Source: Acridotheres tristis (taxonomy: Eukaryota > Chordata > Aves > Passeriformes > Sturnidae). From it: DNA of 64,000 nt. Where the stretch lies: assembly GCA_037013685.1 (NCBI GenBank), contig CM072894.1:5520841-5584840 (forward strand), written 5' to 3'. This document shows, in pieces, positions 12,467-24,497 of the stretch. The stretch's first letter is position 1. Every line of letters starts with the position of its first letter. The notes under the pieces are model-generated. The model did no database searches. It was not told where the DNA came from and saw nothing but the letters and a program-made list of their open reading frames with translations. A program made the translations under genes and the position numbers.

Positions 12467-15400
12467 TTGGGGGAATTTTACTGCAGATGATTTCTGTCTC
12501 ACAGCTAGTTGCAAACAAGATGACTATTCTGATGAGATTTGTATAAAGTTAGTGACTTCTGTGATGAGGGCAGAAATTTTAATTATAGAGAAATGCATAC
12601 TGCTTTATTCTTGCCTTTGTTAGAAATTCCCTTTTTTACTTTTATAAATGACTTTTCTTACAGTCTTTTAATGGATTGTAAAGTAATTGGAGATAATTTT
12701 TTTTTTCATAGTAGAAATGAACGTTAAGAAAAAAAATCATCTAGAAAAGTCCAAAAGGTAACACTGGTAGTTTCAGATATGTCTGACTGAAAACTAGGAA
12801 AATGAGACAGTTTTTTCTCATGTCAACGAGAGTCCAGTTTGCATCTGGACAATTAATGTAAACCTCAGGGTTCTGAAAATATTGTGTGTCCTGTCTTGCT
12901 TAGAGTAGTTCTCAGGGCTCCAGCTGAAGCACTTCCTCTGGAAGCTTGATTCACCAACTAAAGTTTTGTTGTCAAAACTATTCTTGCTGTTTAGCCTGCA
13001 TTTTCACTGCCAGGAACATCTCTTGATGTTCAGACTATATTTGACCTTTCTAAAATTCCTTGTATATCCTTCAAAAACTTCCATAAATAGGCTTATGTAG
13101 GCATCCTACTCCTTGGTGGTGGTTTTTTTTTTTTGGTAGTTCTTGACTTTCTCTCATAATTGTTTGGTCCTGTTTCTAGTTAACTCACATAACTGGGTTT
13201 TTTAATCTCTTAAATATATTCTTTTTGTAGTGGAGAAACATCTTATAAGATAAGTGGCTCATAAATGCACTTCATATATGTGTGTGTGTATGTATGTCAA
13301 ATGAAAATTCGAGCATGTATTTAAGATGTAACAGGAGGCTTTTTGAGATGAGATTCTTCCAGGATTGACCTGAACACAGCAAGTGTGTTAAAGTTTTTTG
13401 AGTATTTTGTACATCCTGAAACATTAACTTGCTTCTGACCAGTAATAAATATGTAATCTTGGTCACTGGGTCATCCACAAGATTGGGTGGTGGATTTTTG
13501 TGCAGTATCTCTTAGAAAACAAAGCCTTCTCACGAAAATAGAACTAGGTACCACTTTTAAATGCTTCCCAATAATGGCTTATAATTGGTAAATGCGTTGG
13601 TTAATAACTAATGATGTTTCATTCTTCTGAAATATTCCCTGCAAATAGCTCAGTCCAATTAAAGTGCTCGGTTTATTGATCTATGTCCTATTCTTTCCCT
13701 TTCATCTTACTGCAGGTCTTTTCATCCTTCCCTTACTGCTGGGATTCATCAGTTTCAGTTTACATCTGCATTTGCAAATGACTCTGAAATACAAGCTGTT
13801 ACTTGGAAGCTGGGAAGTTTCCACCAGCTTCACTGGGTAGGCTCACAATTTGTACTCCAAGGATGCTAAGGTTTCTGTCTCTCTTCCTACAAAGTGATTA
13901 CTCACATAATTAATTAAAAAAGCATTGTGAATGTTTCCATAAGGCACTATTCTGGCTCTGTGGAAGGATCTAAACATAGCAAGTTGTTTTTTTTTTAAAT
14001 AAGACAAGTGACTTTTTGTTGCATTTGTTATTAAAGACATTGCAAATTATATGCAGCATTCGTTTGAGACAATCTGCCCCATGGTCTGTATAAATTCCAT
14101 TGCCACTTTTTTGGCTTATTTTCTTGACCAGGAGGAAAATACAACTAGGAAGCAGCAACAAACACATTTTGTAAACATGGCAACTTAAACTGATAAGAGA
14201 CCAGCTGCTAGTTAGCACGTGTGGAAATACTGGGAATGTGCCTACAATATATCTGGGATGCTTGGTGCTTGTATCTCTACGTGAGCAAGCAGTTGTTGCT
14301 CTGGCTGTTTGTATTTGCTTAACCTTCCTTTATCAAATGAAATCCGGAACAAAATACAATTTCTGTCTGAGACAAATATGACTGGAATCCCCAGAAAGAT
14401 TCTAAAGGTCAGTTCACCTGTTTTGAAATATTGTTCCTCGCTATCTACAACGTCTGAGTGACATTAAACAGTACGACGTGTAGGCTGCTAGAAGGTACCA
14501 CAGTGTTACATATTTAAAGCACAAGCTTTAGACTAGAAATAAATAAATAAATAAATAAAGTCTGTGTTGAAAGACTTCCAACTCTGACCAGTTTTTGTGT
14601 AATAAGTATACTGTAAAAACGGGATTTAATTTTTCAGCAGCAGAACTGCAGATGTGGGATGCTCCTGGCCCTTTTTCTGCTGGTGTGGACAGATGTGGTT
14701 CTCACCAAGCCCAGGGACTCTTGCTAAAGCTGACTTCCACACCTATTTATTTTGAAAAGAAAAATGGTGATTGCTTTATGCATAAATGGGCAAATATTTG
14801 CATTTTATAATCGTTTACTTAGAGATTAGGAAAACTGAATCATAATGAGGTGCTTTTCCTCCTTTGAAATGAAGTAGAATTTTAATTAGCCTTATTTCTT
14901 ATTTAGAAAATATGGCAATATAGGAGGCATGCTATTGTTATATATTTTTCTTTTGCAGTGAGTTTTATGTGAGGCTTCTTAACTAGTATTGAAATAATTT
15001 ATTGGACATCTATGCAGACAATTTTTTTGACTTTGCAGTTGCTAGCTACTTATTTTCTGTGAAGGGAAAAAGCGATAGTTCTAGAAATCAGTGAAAATTG
15101 GGCATGCAATCACCAGGGTTCCCACTGAAAATTTCCTTCCCAGAGTTAATCAGTAGATGGGAAAGCTGAAGTGAGCAATGGGGTGAATGTGTGTATGTAA
15201 GTACAGCCATATATAGATAGCTCTGATAATATAACTCTGATATTCCAGTCAGCAAGGGCAACACACAATAGTGGAAGAGTAATTTCAGTTAGCAAGCAGA
15301 GTTTGGGGCAAAAAAAAGAGGAAACTCTGAGGGGAATTAAAGGCTGAAATGAGAGATGTTTCTGTAAGTGGCTGCTTCCATATGATTACAATAAGATTAT

Positions 15401-16599
15401 GTTCAGTTTCTCAGGAGATATATCTGTGATTAAATTTCACTCCTGAACTACCCTGGGTTCAGCACATGATTGAGTCACCTTGAATCCAATGATCATTTAA
15501 ATGAGAAAAATCATGTTGAACATAAAAATAATAATTTTACTTCATGTAACTCGTTTATAACATGCCCCTCTCTGTTACACACTGCTACCAGAAACATTTC
15601 AAACTGTTGGAAAATACATAGGAGGTGAGTTGAGAAGTGTGAATGAGATTTTACTACTTTTACTTAACTGTGCAAAAAGTTAAGTACTAATATTCCAAGC
15701 ATATTTTCTTAAGAGGCTTTCTGTAATGCAGGGCAAATCTGAGAGAAGAAAAATGTTAATTTCAATATACTGTGGCAAAAGGAGCATCTGTCACTCACAT
15801 CTGTACTGTGTTTTCATGGCTTGATCATTCAGTAAGGTGCAATTTTACCTCGGAGTAGTTAAGTATAGCTATGGGGGGAAAAGGTCGTGTTCTCAACATT
15901 TACAGGATTTGTTAGAAAATACTGAACAATCTCCTGCCAGGTGCTGAAGGTCACCAAGGTACAGAGCAGGCTTTGTGGAGGTCAGAATCCGGCCCTTTTC
16001 TGAGAAAATTCTGATTTGAACTGAAAACCCTTCATTAAGAGGTGAGTGGCAAAGCAGAGCAGCCTCCTGCAGTTGCTCTCACACTTGCACAGTGACACTG
16101 AGCTGCTGCTGTGGCAGAGTCAGGACCACGCTTCATAAGGCTGAATTCTGTGATTTTATTTTCTTGTTCTTATGTCTCTCTCAGCATAATTGAGTTAACG
16201 TCTGAGTTTAAACCTCTAGTTTTGTAATAATAATAAAAATATAACCAGAACCAAGTGCAACAAGGCTTTGAGCTCTCCAGTCTTATCAAATTTTTATCGC
16301 TGGCATGAGCAGCTTGAAACACAACTAACCCGTTATCAATATAGAGTTTTATTTATGCTGGTGCTCAGACCATTGATGTTATTGATCTGCTGCAGGGCTA
16401 ATCGCTCCTCTGTGTAATCTGGGAAGTTGTTCCATTGCTTCTCTCCATGGCACTGATGTGTTTCAAACTGTAGATCAGGAGCAGCACAGCACAAATGGCA
16501 ATAATTCCTCTGGTGAGACTGTGTGCTAAGGGGAGATAAGGACACCTCATTGCTGACTGGGAAGGAAATTCTCACCAGCACAGCGTTGTGCTTCTTTCT
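12467..16599. other. Non-coding unique sequence, no gene seen
   Basis: AT-rich unique DNA. A GT/GTAT-rich run lies at about 13276-13296 and a T12 run near 13117. No frame exceeds about 100 codons and none is recognisable. The reverse frame 16336-16635 (99 codons) overlaps the start of the G-rich belt and has no family features. Confidence 0.65.
14537..14559. repeat. (AAAT)n microsatellite, 23 bp
   Basis: A perfect tetranucleotide repeat of nearly six AAAT units in unique DNA. Confidence 0.95.
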
Positions 16600-16850
16600 G
16601 GCAGGGAAAGGGTGGGGTAGGCAAGAAAAAGGCATGGGAGGGGTGGGTAGTGCAAGGCACGGGTGAGAAATAGGGCAAGGGAAGGGGTGAAATGGAGTTA
16701 GAGGCCATTAGGAGGCAGGAGGTTTAAAAGGGTTTGGAGACTGGAAAAAAACACTTATCCATAAAAAAGTGGAGTTGTAAAAGTGGGGTGGGAAGGAGTG
16801 AAAAAGTGTGTGAGGGAGGGCAAGTAGAGGGCAGAATTGGTGTGGGAGAA
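16600..16850 (+). repeat. G-rich, purine-biased belt with G-tract clusters
   Basis: The upper strand carries many G3-G4 runs in about 250 bp. Examples are the closely spaced GGGAGGGGTGGG at about 16637-16648, GGGTGGGG near 16609, and GGGGTGGG followed by GGGAGGG near 16783-16820. Several loops exceed 7 nt, so only loose quadruplexes are predicted. The segment is unlike the AT-rich flanks in composition and has no protein frame of note. It may be degraded simple repeat or a regulatory element; the sequence alone does not decide. Confidence 0.55.
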
Positions 16851-19800
16851 TAGAAACCTAATCCTTATGACAACCTGTGGTCATATAATAGAGGGAATAA
16901 TAAGGGAAGATTTTAAAAATTTCAAAATAAATTACTGCTTAACTTGCAGAGAATGGCTTCATGAGGAAGGTGAGTAAACAACGAAAATACCAAATAGTAG
17001 CAGCCCATTCTCTTTCAGTTTTCCCATAAAAGGTTCATTATTTTTAATTATTTTAATTATTTTTAATACAGTCATTAAAACACAACAGGGGACAGGAACA
17101 AGGGAAAGAACAGGTCAAAGAACTTTTGCATCAGTTAGATGCTTTCAGCTCAACAGGATCTGATGAATTTTTCTCTAGGGCATTTCAGGACTAACTAAAG
17201 CGATGTCTGTGCTTAAAATTGAGAAAAATCACAGAGGACTAGAGAAGGCACAAAATCAGCCTTATTTCCAATGACAGATGGAATGCAGAGAGTTTCAGGA
17301 AATATTAAGCAGGCAGACTAATTACAAAAAGCAAAGAAGATGCTGTAGATTTAAATGATCCATATGTATATATGTGGAAACTGAGAACAAGCTGCCAACA
17401 TGGAGGTCTGTCAAGAACAAATCATGTCTCTTCTTTGACTGCTCATAGCACGTTTAAAAGAAGAGCACATGAGGTAAGGGCACAGTAGCACATGTAATAA
17501 AATTTTGGGAAAGGTTTGTATGTAACCATCTACAGCATTTGCCAAAAAAAGCAGTTAGCATATGGGCTTAGGGAAATTGTGTAGAATGACCCACTTTATA
17601 CAAGGGGCAGACACTCATTCCACCCCAGCTAAAAATAGGTATTATTCTTCTCCTGTGATGGTGGAAGAATTTTTTCTTCAGTGTTTGTTACTGGACAGAA
17701 ATCTGTGTCCCGGAGGGTAGTGAATCTTTTAGTCAGGGTATTTGAGTACATTTTTATTTCATTTCAAAGTTTTACAGTATAAAAGAGCTGGTACCTCATT
17801 GATTATGAGTAAGTAAATTTGTATATTAATTACACACAACAGGTCATATGCAAGGCCAAGAGCTGGTATGTCCTGTAGTAGAAATGTTCTGCCCTAAAAC
17901 TCTTTCTTCATTTTGCTTTGATTTTATTGTAGGAAGAGTCTTCAAAATAAAACAGGATAGGCAAATGAATGGCAAAACTGGCAAAACACATTTCCCTCCA
18001 GTGGTGTTTTGAGAAGATTCTACACCCCTGGGATTTAGCAGTACTGTCCTTTGCAACCTGTGATTTTCCTGGTTTTGGTGATAATAGATGATTAAAGACC
18101 AGTTAAGTTTCAATCTGGCCGTGATTTTAAAGTAGATTTGGAAAAAAAGCACAAACTGTGTTCTCAAATTTCACTGTAGGATTGCTCTACAAGGATGAGT
18201 TTCCTTCTCCTGAGTTTGTGGTTACAACTACAACATTTCTTTGCAACAGGAAACAAGGTTTAGAAACAAGTGTGTGGCTCAACTAAACCCACCAGATGCA
18301 TTATTTCTTTTAGATTAACCTTTTTCACAATGTCCAGGGGTTTTGCCCCTTTCTTAAAGAGGGGGAGTCTTACGTTCTCAGAAAGAACAATTTCTCTAAA
18401 TAAGAGTAACTTCATTTAATTCCACTATATAATAAGCATATAATGTTTAAAAGCTATGCCAGGCCCCACACTTAGTCCCCAGCTCTTTGTCTCTTCTTGT
18501 CTTCAGTGATTTAGGACTTGAAGTGAAATTTAAAAAAAACTGGTTATTTTTGAACATTTCTGTGCTGTTCATTAATAAAAAGAAGTTTTGATAATTAGGC
18601 TATGATGACAGGAGCTAAATATGCATCAAGAAATCCCATTTATCTCTAAAAACGTAAATGATCTTTTCAGTAGTGTTTTCATTCACTAATACTAATATAA
18701 AATTAATAAATCACATGGTAACTGCCAAGTTTCTTCTCTCCTGTGTAAGAGAATTGGGAAATGGTATTATTATAATTCTTCTGCATTTTACAGAAGAAAA
18801 AGCTGAAACAAACACACACAAACCCAAAAACAAGTAAACAACGAAAAACAAAAACCCCAAACAAGAAAATTCCCTGAACTTGCATGGTACAGTGGGCTCC
18901 AAGAAGAATTGGAATCCAAAGCCATTGCCCCTGCAATCAGCTCCTTATAGCATATACAGGGCACAGTCCATAAACTGCTATTTGCATAGACTGGGAATAA
19001 AGTAAGATTAATATTCAACTGTTCCTGGCAATATTAAAAAATCGTGGGCTTGAGATGGCTGACAACAGCAGAACTTCAGAAGGCCGGGAGAAATCCAAAA
19101 GGAAATGCAGCTTTTAGTGGCATTGATACAGTGATGTAAAATAATATTAGACGTGCTGAAATGGAAGGCATAGCTCCCACAGGTGTTTTGGAACATGGTT
19201 TCCATCATGCTCTGGTGTAGATGTGGGGTGGGAGAGGTTATTCTTATTCTCAGCAGCTAACTCTGAGAAAACTGCTCTCCCTGGATTTTCTTGCTCATTG
19301 AGTTGGAAGAGGGTGGCTAAAATGAAAAGTTGCCAGAGTAGCTTTAATTAAAATGCAATTCTGAGCCCTTTCCTGGAGGAAATTGTTATTTTCTGTTGTC
19401 TTGAGAGGGAATGCAGACCAGGGGAGATAAGCTGAAGTTCATGTTTCTGAGTATGTTTTTATGTGCAGTTTACTGGATGCCATAAAACATCCATGCTACA
19501 GTAAATTCAATACAACCTTCTAAATTCCTGCTGTCACACAGCCACAGAAGGCCTGAATTTCTGATTTCCTGTGGCCTCTTGATGCTTTTGGAGCAGCATG
19601 AAGTGACCCTGTAACAGGCAAAACTGCTGACTGGGGAATCTTGCTCTTGGCATAAAGCTGGCAAAACATCTTTAATACTTCGCTGTGGCAGACCCCAATT
19701 TTCTGTCATTTTAGGGATGGGAGAGGGGAATTAGTCATTGGGATGGAGAAGCCAGGAAGGAGGATTGAAGCACGTGGTGCCAGAGACGAGGATGGGATGG

Positions 19801-22800
19801 CAGATGTGAGACCTAAATTTGTATTGGTGGGAAGCCAGGGCACAACACGCTCCATCTGCTCCTGACTGCATGTGACCCAAGCAGCCATGAACTCTCTGTT
19901 ATTAAGTTCAATTTACCCTCTGGGGCAGGAAATCCCTTTCTCAGGAGAGGAGAATAAAAGGGACAAGATTGGACAAGGAAAAAAAAAAATTGTTTGATCT
20001 GTTCCCTGCATCTGGAAGGGAATGTGCTGGAGGGATATGTGGGTTTTCCTGGAGGTGTGCAGTGAGGGTTGGGGTTGTGGTCCCCCACAAGAGCAGCAGC
20101 AGGCAGCTGAAAGCTGTGGGGATGCTGCTTGGAGGAGATGACCTTCCCTGGACAGCAGTGAGCTCTCCAGAGTTTGTCAAAATGCATCACATGTGTACAT
20201 ATCTCTGTAGGAGCTCCTGCTGCAGGGGAAAACTTCTGTGTTTGACAAAAAAATTTCTCCAAGTAGCCTGTCTCCTTGAACACTGCCCAGCTCCCTCTCT
20301 ATCTTCCAGGCTGCTCTCAGCTGAACTAAACCAAGTTCCATTTAAAACCTATCCAGATTGCATTTTTCTTGTTTTTCCTGAAAGCCCAGACACCTACTGT
20401 CCATGGGTAGCGAATTAGAGTGTGTTTATGAGAAACAGAAATGTATGCCATATTTTACAAAATGCTGTGCATGTCCTAATATTTTGCATGGTATGAGCTT
20501 GGCTGCAGTACCTCACAGAAATGTGCATTTCCTTCCCTTGGAAAACAGACTGCCTCACGGGAATAAAGGGGAGGTTTATGCTGAGAATATAAAATGCTTC
20601 TGTCTATCCTGCTATTTAGATGAATAAGGACAAAAAGAGTGATGAAAGAAAATTAAAAATAAGATTTTTGCTATCCCTTGAAGTAGCAGAAAAATGCCCA
20701 AATCGTATCAATTTCAGGATCTTGTAATGCTAGTTAATTGACCTGGACAACAATGCACTACAGGAGAATGTCAATAGGGTCTTTTTAGGGCTATATAATC
20801 AGTAGTTGCTTTAAGGAGAGATTAAGTCTCAGGACTGGCTTTGTTCTGCTCAGAGAAAGACTGAAAATGAAATATTCTTTATTGCTGGGGTCTTATAGAG
20901 TTTACAGGAGCATAGAGAAAAAAATAATCATCATAGAAGCAAGAAAGAATGATGTGTTTATAAAATGAAAGTGTCTGTAAAAACAGCTGGTAGGTGATGA
21001 AAGAAAAAGGTAAAAGACAGACAAAAGTATTATTGTTTCAGAAAGAGAGCCTGAAGATTGAATTAATTTGATTTCTACTTATTGCCATGGACACAGCCCC
21101 TGATCTAAACCTATAAGTTTCACCTCTGCCCTGGGATAAATGCAATGAATTCCTTCAAATTCTGCTGAATGATAAAGCTCCTGGATGGTAATTAACAGAA
21201 TGTCCTGAAATAAATTCTAATATGTTACAATGTTTCACTACAATTGATTATGTTACTGATAATGTAAATATAATTTCCTCTGCTTTAAACAGGAAACTTA
21301 ATCATTGGAAAAATGGTCCAATAGAAATGGTGTACCAGTGCCTCTCAATCTGTTGCTGTGAGTGTGTGGGTGGTGATGCAGTTCTATCTCAGCAATAACA
21401 TGAATTCCCCTGGGATTGTACATTCCACTCAGCTTCCATTTCGTGGTCTTTTGGCTCTTTCCACTGCTCTATAGCAGCGTGGCAACTTCTTGGAAAATTC
21501 TTGACTGAGGTAGGAAATGGACATAAAGATTCAGAAAATTTTTTATGCTTCTTAGTATGCCTTTGATCTTGAGGTTCTCTTTTCATTTGGAGTATCAGCC
21601 CTGAGAGAGCAGTAATCTTTGCCTGGTCCCAACAGGACACCTTGCTGTTCAAAAAGGAGGCTAAGAGGTAACCATGTAAATCAGAAGGATTTTCTTTCAT
21701 GTCAGAGGAAAGCTTCAGTTTGTTGCTATTCCCACCACGGAGGCACTTTACTGATTTACTGCAATTCAGGGAATTGCTCCTGTCTGTAACTTCACATGCT
21801 CTCTGGAAGCCCACGGCCAGGTGGGATCTGGAAATACACAACATCCTTGGTGAAAGAGCTCACTTCATCCACAAGTCTCAGAACATGTCACCTCTGTGAG
21901 GGATCTCATCTTGTGGCTATCTTTGAACGGGGGAGCCTGACTTGTGCTTTTAATTCAATTTGAGGGATCGCAACCTGCGTGGTTTAAGACATTTCCTGAA
22001 CATCCAGAATGTAAATTACTTTGTGATTCAAGTATTTTTTCTTTCCTCCTATTGAAAATTTTTGAATGTCGTTTCTGAAATTGGGTTTTCACTGAGTCAC
22101 AGCCATTTTTCAGTCACTCTAGACTTAGAGGGATTAGCTCGTAATTGAAGCTGCAGAGCCATAACCAGAGGGTAAACTCATCAACCTCCTGCATATATAT
22201 CTTATTCTATACAGTAATTGATACACGTTTATCAGATATGCCTGGTGGTCTGGGGTGAAGGGAACTTTTGACAGTCCTTTTTACTTTCATAGACAGCAAT
22301 TTCCTACTTATTATTTAAATAAAAAAATACGCTGAGCATGTGCTTTTAGTGCAGTCTGTCCTTCTGTGCTACCTGACATTGACATTAGCTGCAAACTAAG
22401 ATGGAAGAATCTGAATAAAACAAGCATGAATAATAGGTTATTAAATTTTCAAGAAGACAATAGGTATTTAAATTGAGGAGACATCAAAAATCTGCATATA
22501 AAAATATTTAGCGTAAAGGCTACAACATCTAATGAGATGAGACAAGCAAGAACTCATCAACAGAGGGAGGCTCTAATTGGAGTGGCACAGAAAGGAAGAC
22601 AAAGAAAACTGGCTTTTCAACCTCAGTTGCTTTTTTTAGGGAATGAATTTTTTTCAAGAAACCTAGGAGAAATCTCATTCTGCTGTTTACTGCCCTATCA
22701 TCAAGGTAACAGAACAAAATGTGTTAAAAGAAAAAGGCATTAAAGAAATTCTGCAAAAAGAAATAGCAATCTGGGATAGATGGAAATGCTCCCTGTGAGT

Positions 22801-23411
22801 CAAATTAAGCCTTAGAGCAGTATAATACTCTCTTTTCGTGTTATCTTCATTAGCAACTATTCTGCATCCTATTTAGTGAGTGTTTTCTGTGAGTGGCAGA
22901 ACGCATGACGCTTGATTTTCTCCAGTGCCATCTGTCGCAGGGAATGTCTAATAATGGTTTAATCTGCCCTGTAAACACTTCTGCAGTGGGAGTATTAATC
23001 TGCCTCTCTCCTTGGCTGTTTCATGCCACTTCTGACAAACCTGGGAGCTTCACATCTCTGGTGCTTCTACCCCACTTGTCAAATAGGGTTGACCATAACT
23101 CCTGGGCATGGTGTTTGAAGAGCTACAGGGTGGAGAATGATAGATAATGAGACTCTGTTAATTTGGTTTCCTTAGGAAGAAGGGAATTCTGAGCTGGGCT
23201 TAGAAAAGGAAGCTTACTTCTGTAATAGGTTTCATTTTCTTGCACGCATAAGTTCCTGTTTTCTAACAATGTGGTATTTGTGAACAATTGATTACTAATG
23301 CAAAATGACTGAGGTACATTCATGATGCCCAGTTTGGCCAGAACTGGCTGACCACACCTCTCTGTGCACTGCAGCACTCCATCTGCCATCAGGAACAGGC
23401 ACTTATGCTGA
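16851..23411. other. Non-coding unique sequence, no gene seen
   Basis: Mostly AT-rich unique DNA. Includes low-complexity TTATTTTTAA-type sequence at about 17038-17070 and an A/C-rich CAAAC/CAAAAAC run at about 18800-18870. Frames up to about 156 codons (reverse 19813-20283, overlapping forward 19969-20418, and reverse 21389-21844) sit in slightly more GC-rich patches. They overlap one another on opposite strands and show no domain, so I treat them as chance. Confidence 0.6.
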
Positions 23412-23905
23412 CAGAAAATGTCCTGCACTTGGGTCACAGCAACAACCCCCACACAGAGATACAGCCTGGGGGAAGAGTGCTTGGAAAGTGGCTCAGAGGA
23501 AAAGGATCCACAGGAACAGTGGGTGGACATATGAGCCAGGATGTGCCCAGGTGGGCAGAAGGTCAATGGCAGCTGACCTGGATCTGAAATAGTGTGGCCA
23601 GCAGTGATTGATGGTGATTGTCAGTGATTGATGGTGATTGTCAGTGACTGATGGTGATTGTCAGTGATTGTTGTCTGTGCTGGGCACTGGTGAGGCCACA
23701 CCTCAAGTGCTGTGTCCAGTTCTGGGCCTCTCAGTTTAGGAAGAACATTGAGATTCTGGAGCAGGTCCAGAGAAGGGCAACAGAGATGGTGAAGGGTCTG
23801 GAGCACAAGTCCTGTGAGGAGTGGCTGAGGGAGCTGGGGGTGTTTAGCCCGGGAAAAAAGAGGCTCAGGAGAGATTTTATCACTCCTTACAACTGGCTGC
23901 ACCTA
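23412..23905 (+). pseudogene. Remnant of CR1 ORF2 (reverse-transcriptase protein), C-terminal part
   Basis: In CR1, ORF2 encodes an endonuclease and reverse transcriptase used for retrotransposition; only the region after the catalytic palm is left here, so no catalytic motif is present. Two open stretches, up to 23587 and from about 23651, lie in the same reading frame. The first ends at a TGA where the family usually has an Arg codon just before the Asn-Ser-Val-Ala-Ser segment. The 20-bp array then adds more in-frame stops. Conserved pieces visible after the array are LVRPHL, QFWA, RRAT and KGLEH, followed by a diverged '[17 protein letters not shown]' stretch. Clearly a dead fragment. Confidence 0.85.
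23602..23671 (+). repeat. 20-bp minisatellite inside CR1 ORF2, about 3.5 copies
   Basis: Units CAGTGATTGATGGTGATTGT at 23602, 23622 and 23642 (the third with one T-to-C change) are followed by a partial unit from 23662. CR1 sequence flanks it on both sides: GTGTGGCCAGCAG on the left and GGGCACTGGTGAGGCC on the right. The array therefore grew from a single CR1 segment after or during insertion, and is not part of the family consensus as I know it. Confidence 0.92.
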
Positions 23906-24196
23906 CTGCTCTCTCTGTTACCAGTGACAGCTCCTGAGGGAATGGCCTGCAGCTGAGTCAGGAAAGGTTTATGTTGGATATTACAAAAATGTTCTTCACT
24001 CAGAGGATGGTTGTTCACCGAACAGGTTCCCCAGGGAAATGGTCATGGCACCAAGCCTGGCAAGAGTTCTGGAAGTGTCTGGACAATACCCTCAGGCACA
24101 TGGTGTGACTCTTGGGGTGTCCTCAGCAGGGTCAGGAGCTGGACTTGGTGATTCCTGTGGGTCCCTTCCAATTCAGGATAGCCTGTGATTCTCTTG

Positions 24197-24497
24197 GGTT
24201 GTAGCAAGGTGAGGGTCAGTCTCTTCTCCCAGGCAACGAACAATAGATGAGAGGAAACGGTCTCAAGTTATGCCAGGGACTGTTTAGGCTGGACATTGGG
24301 AAAAAGTTCTTCACAGAAAAGGGTTGTCAAGCACTGGAACAGGCTGGCCAGGGAAGCTGTTGAAGCAATATTTTGAGAGGTATTTAAACATTTAGATGTA
24401 TTACTTGTGGACATGGTTTAGTGGTGGACTTGGCAGTGCTGGGCTAACAACTGGACTCAGTGATCCTACAGGCCCTTAATGATTCGATGGTTCCATA
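24197..24497 (+). mobile_element. CR1 LINE 3' fragment, second subfamily, abutting the first
   Basis: Begins near GTTGTAGCAAGGTGAGGGTC, passes through GAGGAAACGG and a TTCTTCAC block, and contains the diagnostic GGACATGGTTTAGTGGTGGA at about 24410-24430 (CR1-C/D-like 3' end). It ends in GATTCGATGGTTCCAT, a diverged form of the ATTCTATG tail. The join with the preceding copy at about 24196 leaves essentially no unique DNA between them. Non-coding. Confidence 0.9.

Larger units (their letters stand above)
23412..24195 (+). mobile_element. CR1 LINE, 5'-truncated (ORF2 C-terminus plus 3' UTR)
   Basis: This is the longest CR1 copy in the window. The start reads like the CR1 ORF2 segment around 'VLHLGH', and downstream come '[14 protein letters not shown]' and '[13 protein letters not shown]'. 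It then runs through a CR1 3' UTR ending in a GGGTCCCTTCCAA motif and a decayed GATTCT tail at about 24195. It is 5'-truncated, as most CR1 copies are, and carries stops and a tandem array, so it cannot be active. The 5' boundary is set where recognisable similarity begins and could be off by tens of bases. It is joined immediately at its 3' end by a second CR1 of another subfamily. Confidence 0.92.

Noticed and set aside
23621..23902. Minus-strand frame across the CR1 copy, and similar reverse frames at 27742-27987, 38715-39044, 45204-45614 and 57888-58109
   Set aside because: They are antisense shadows of CR1 sequence. They resemble one another only because the repeats do.
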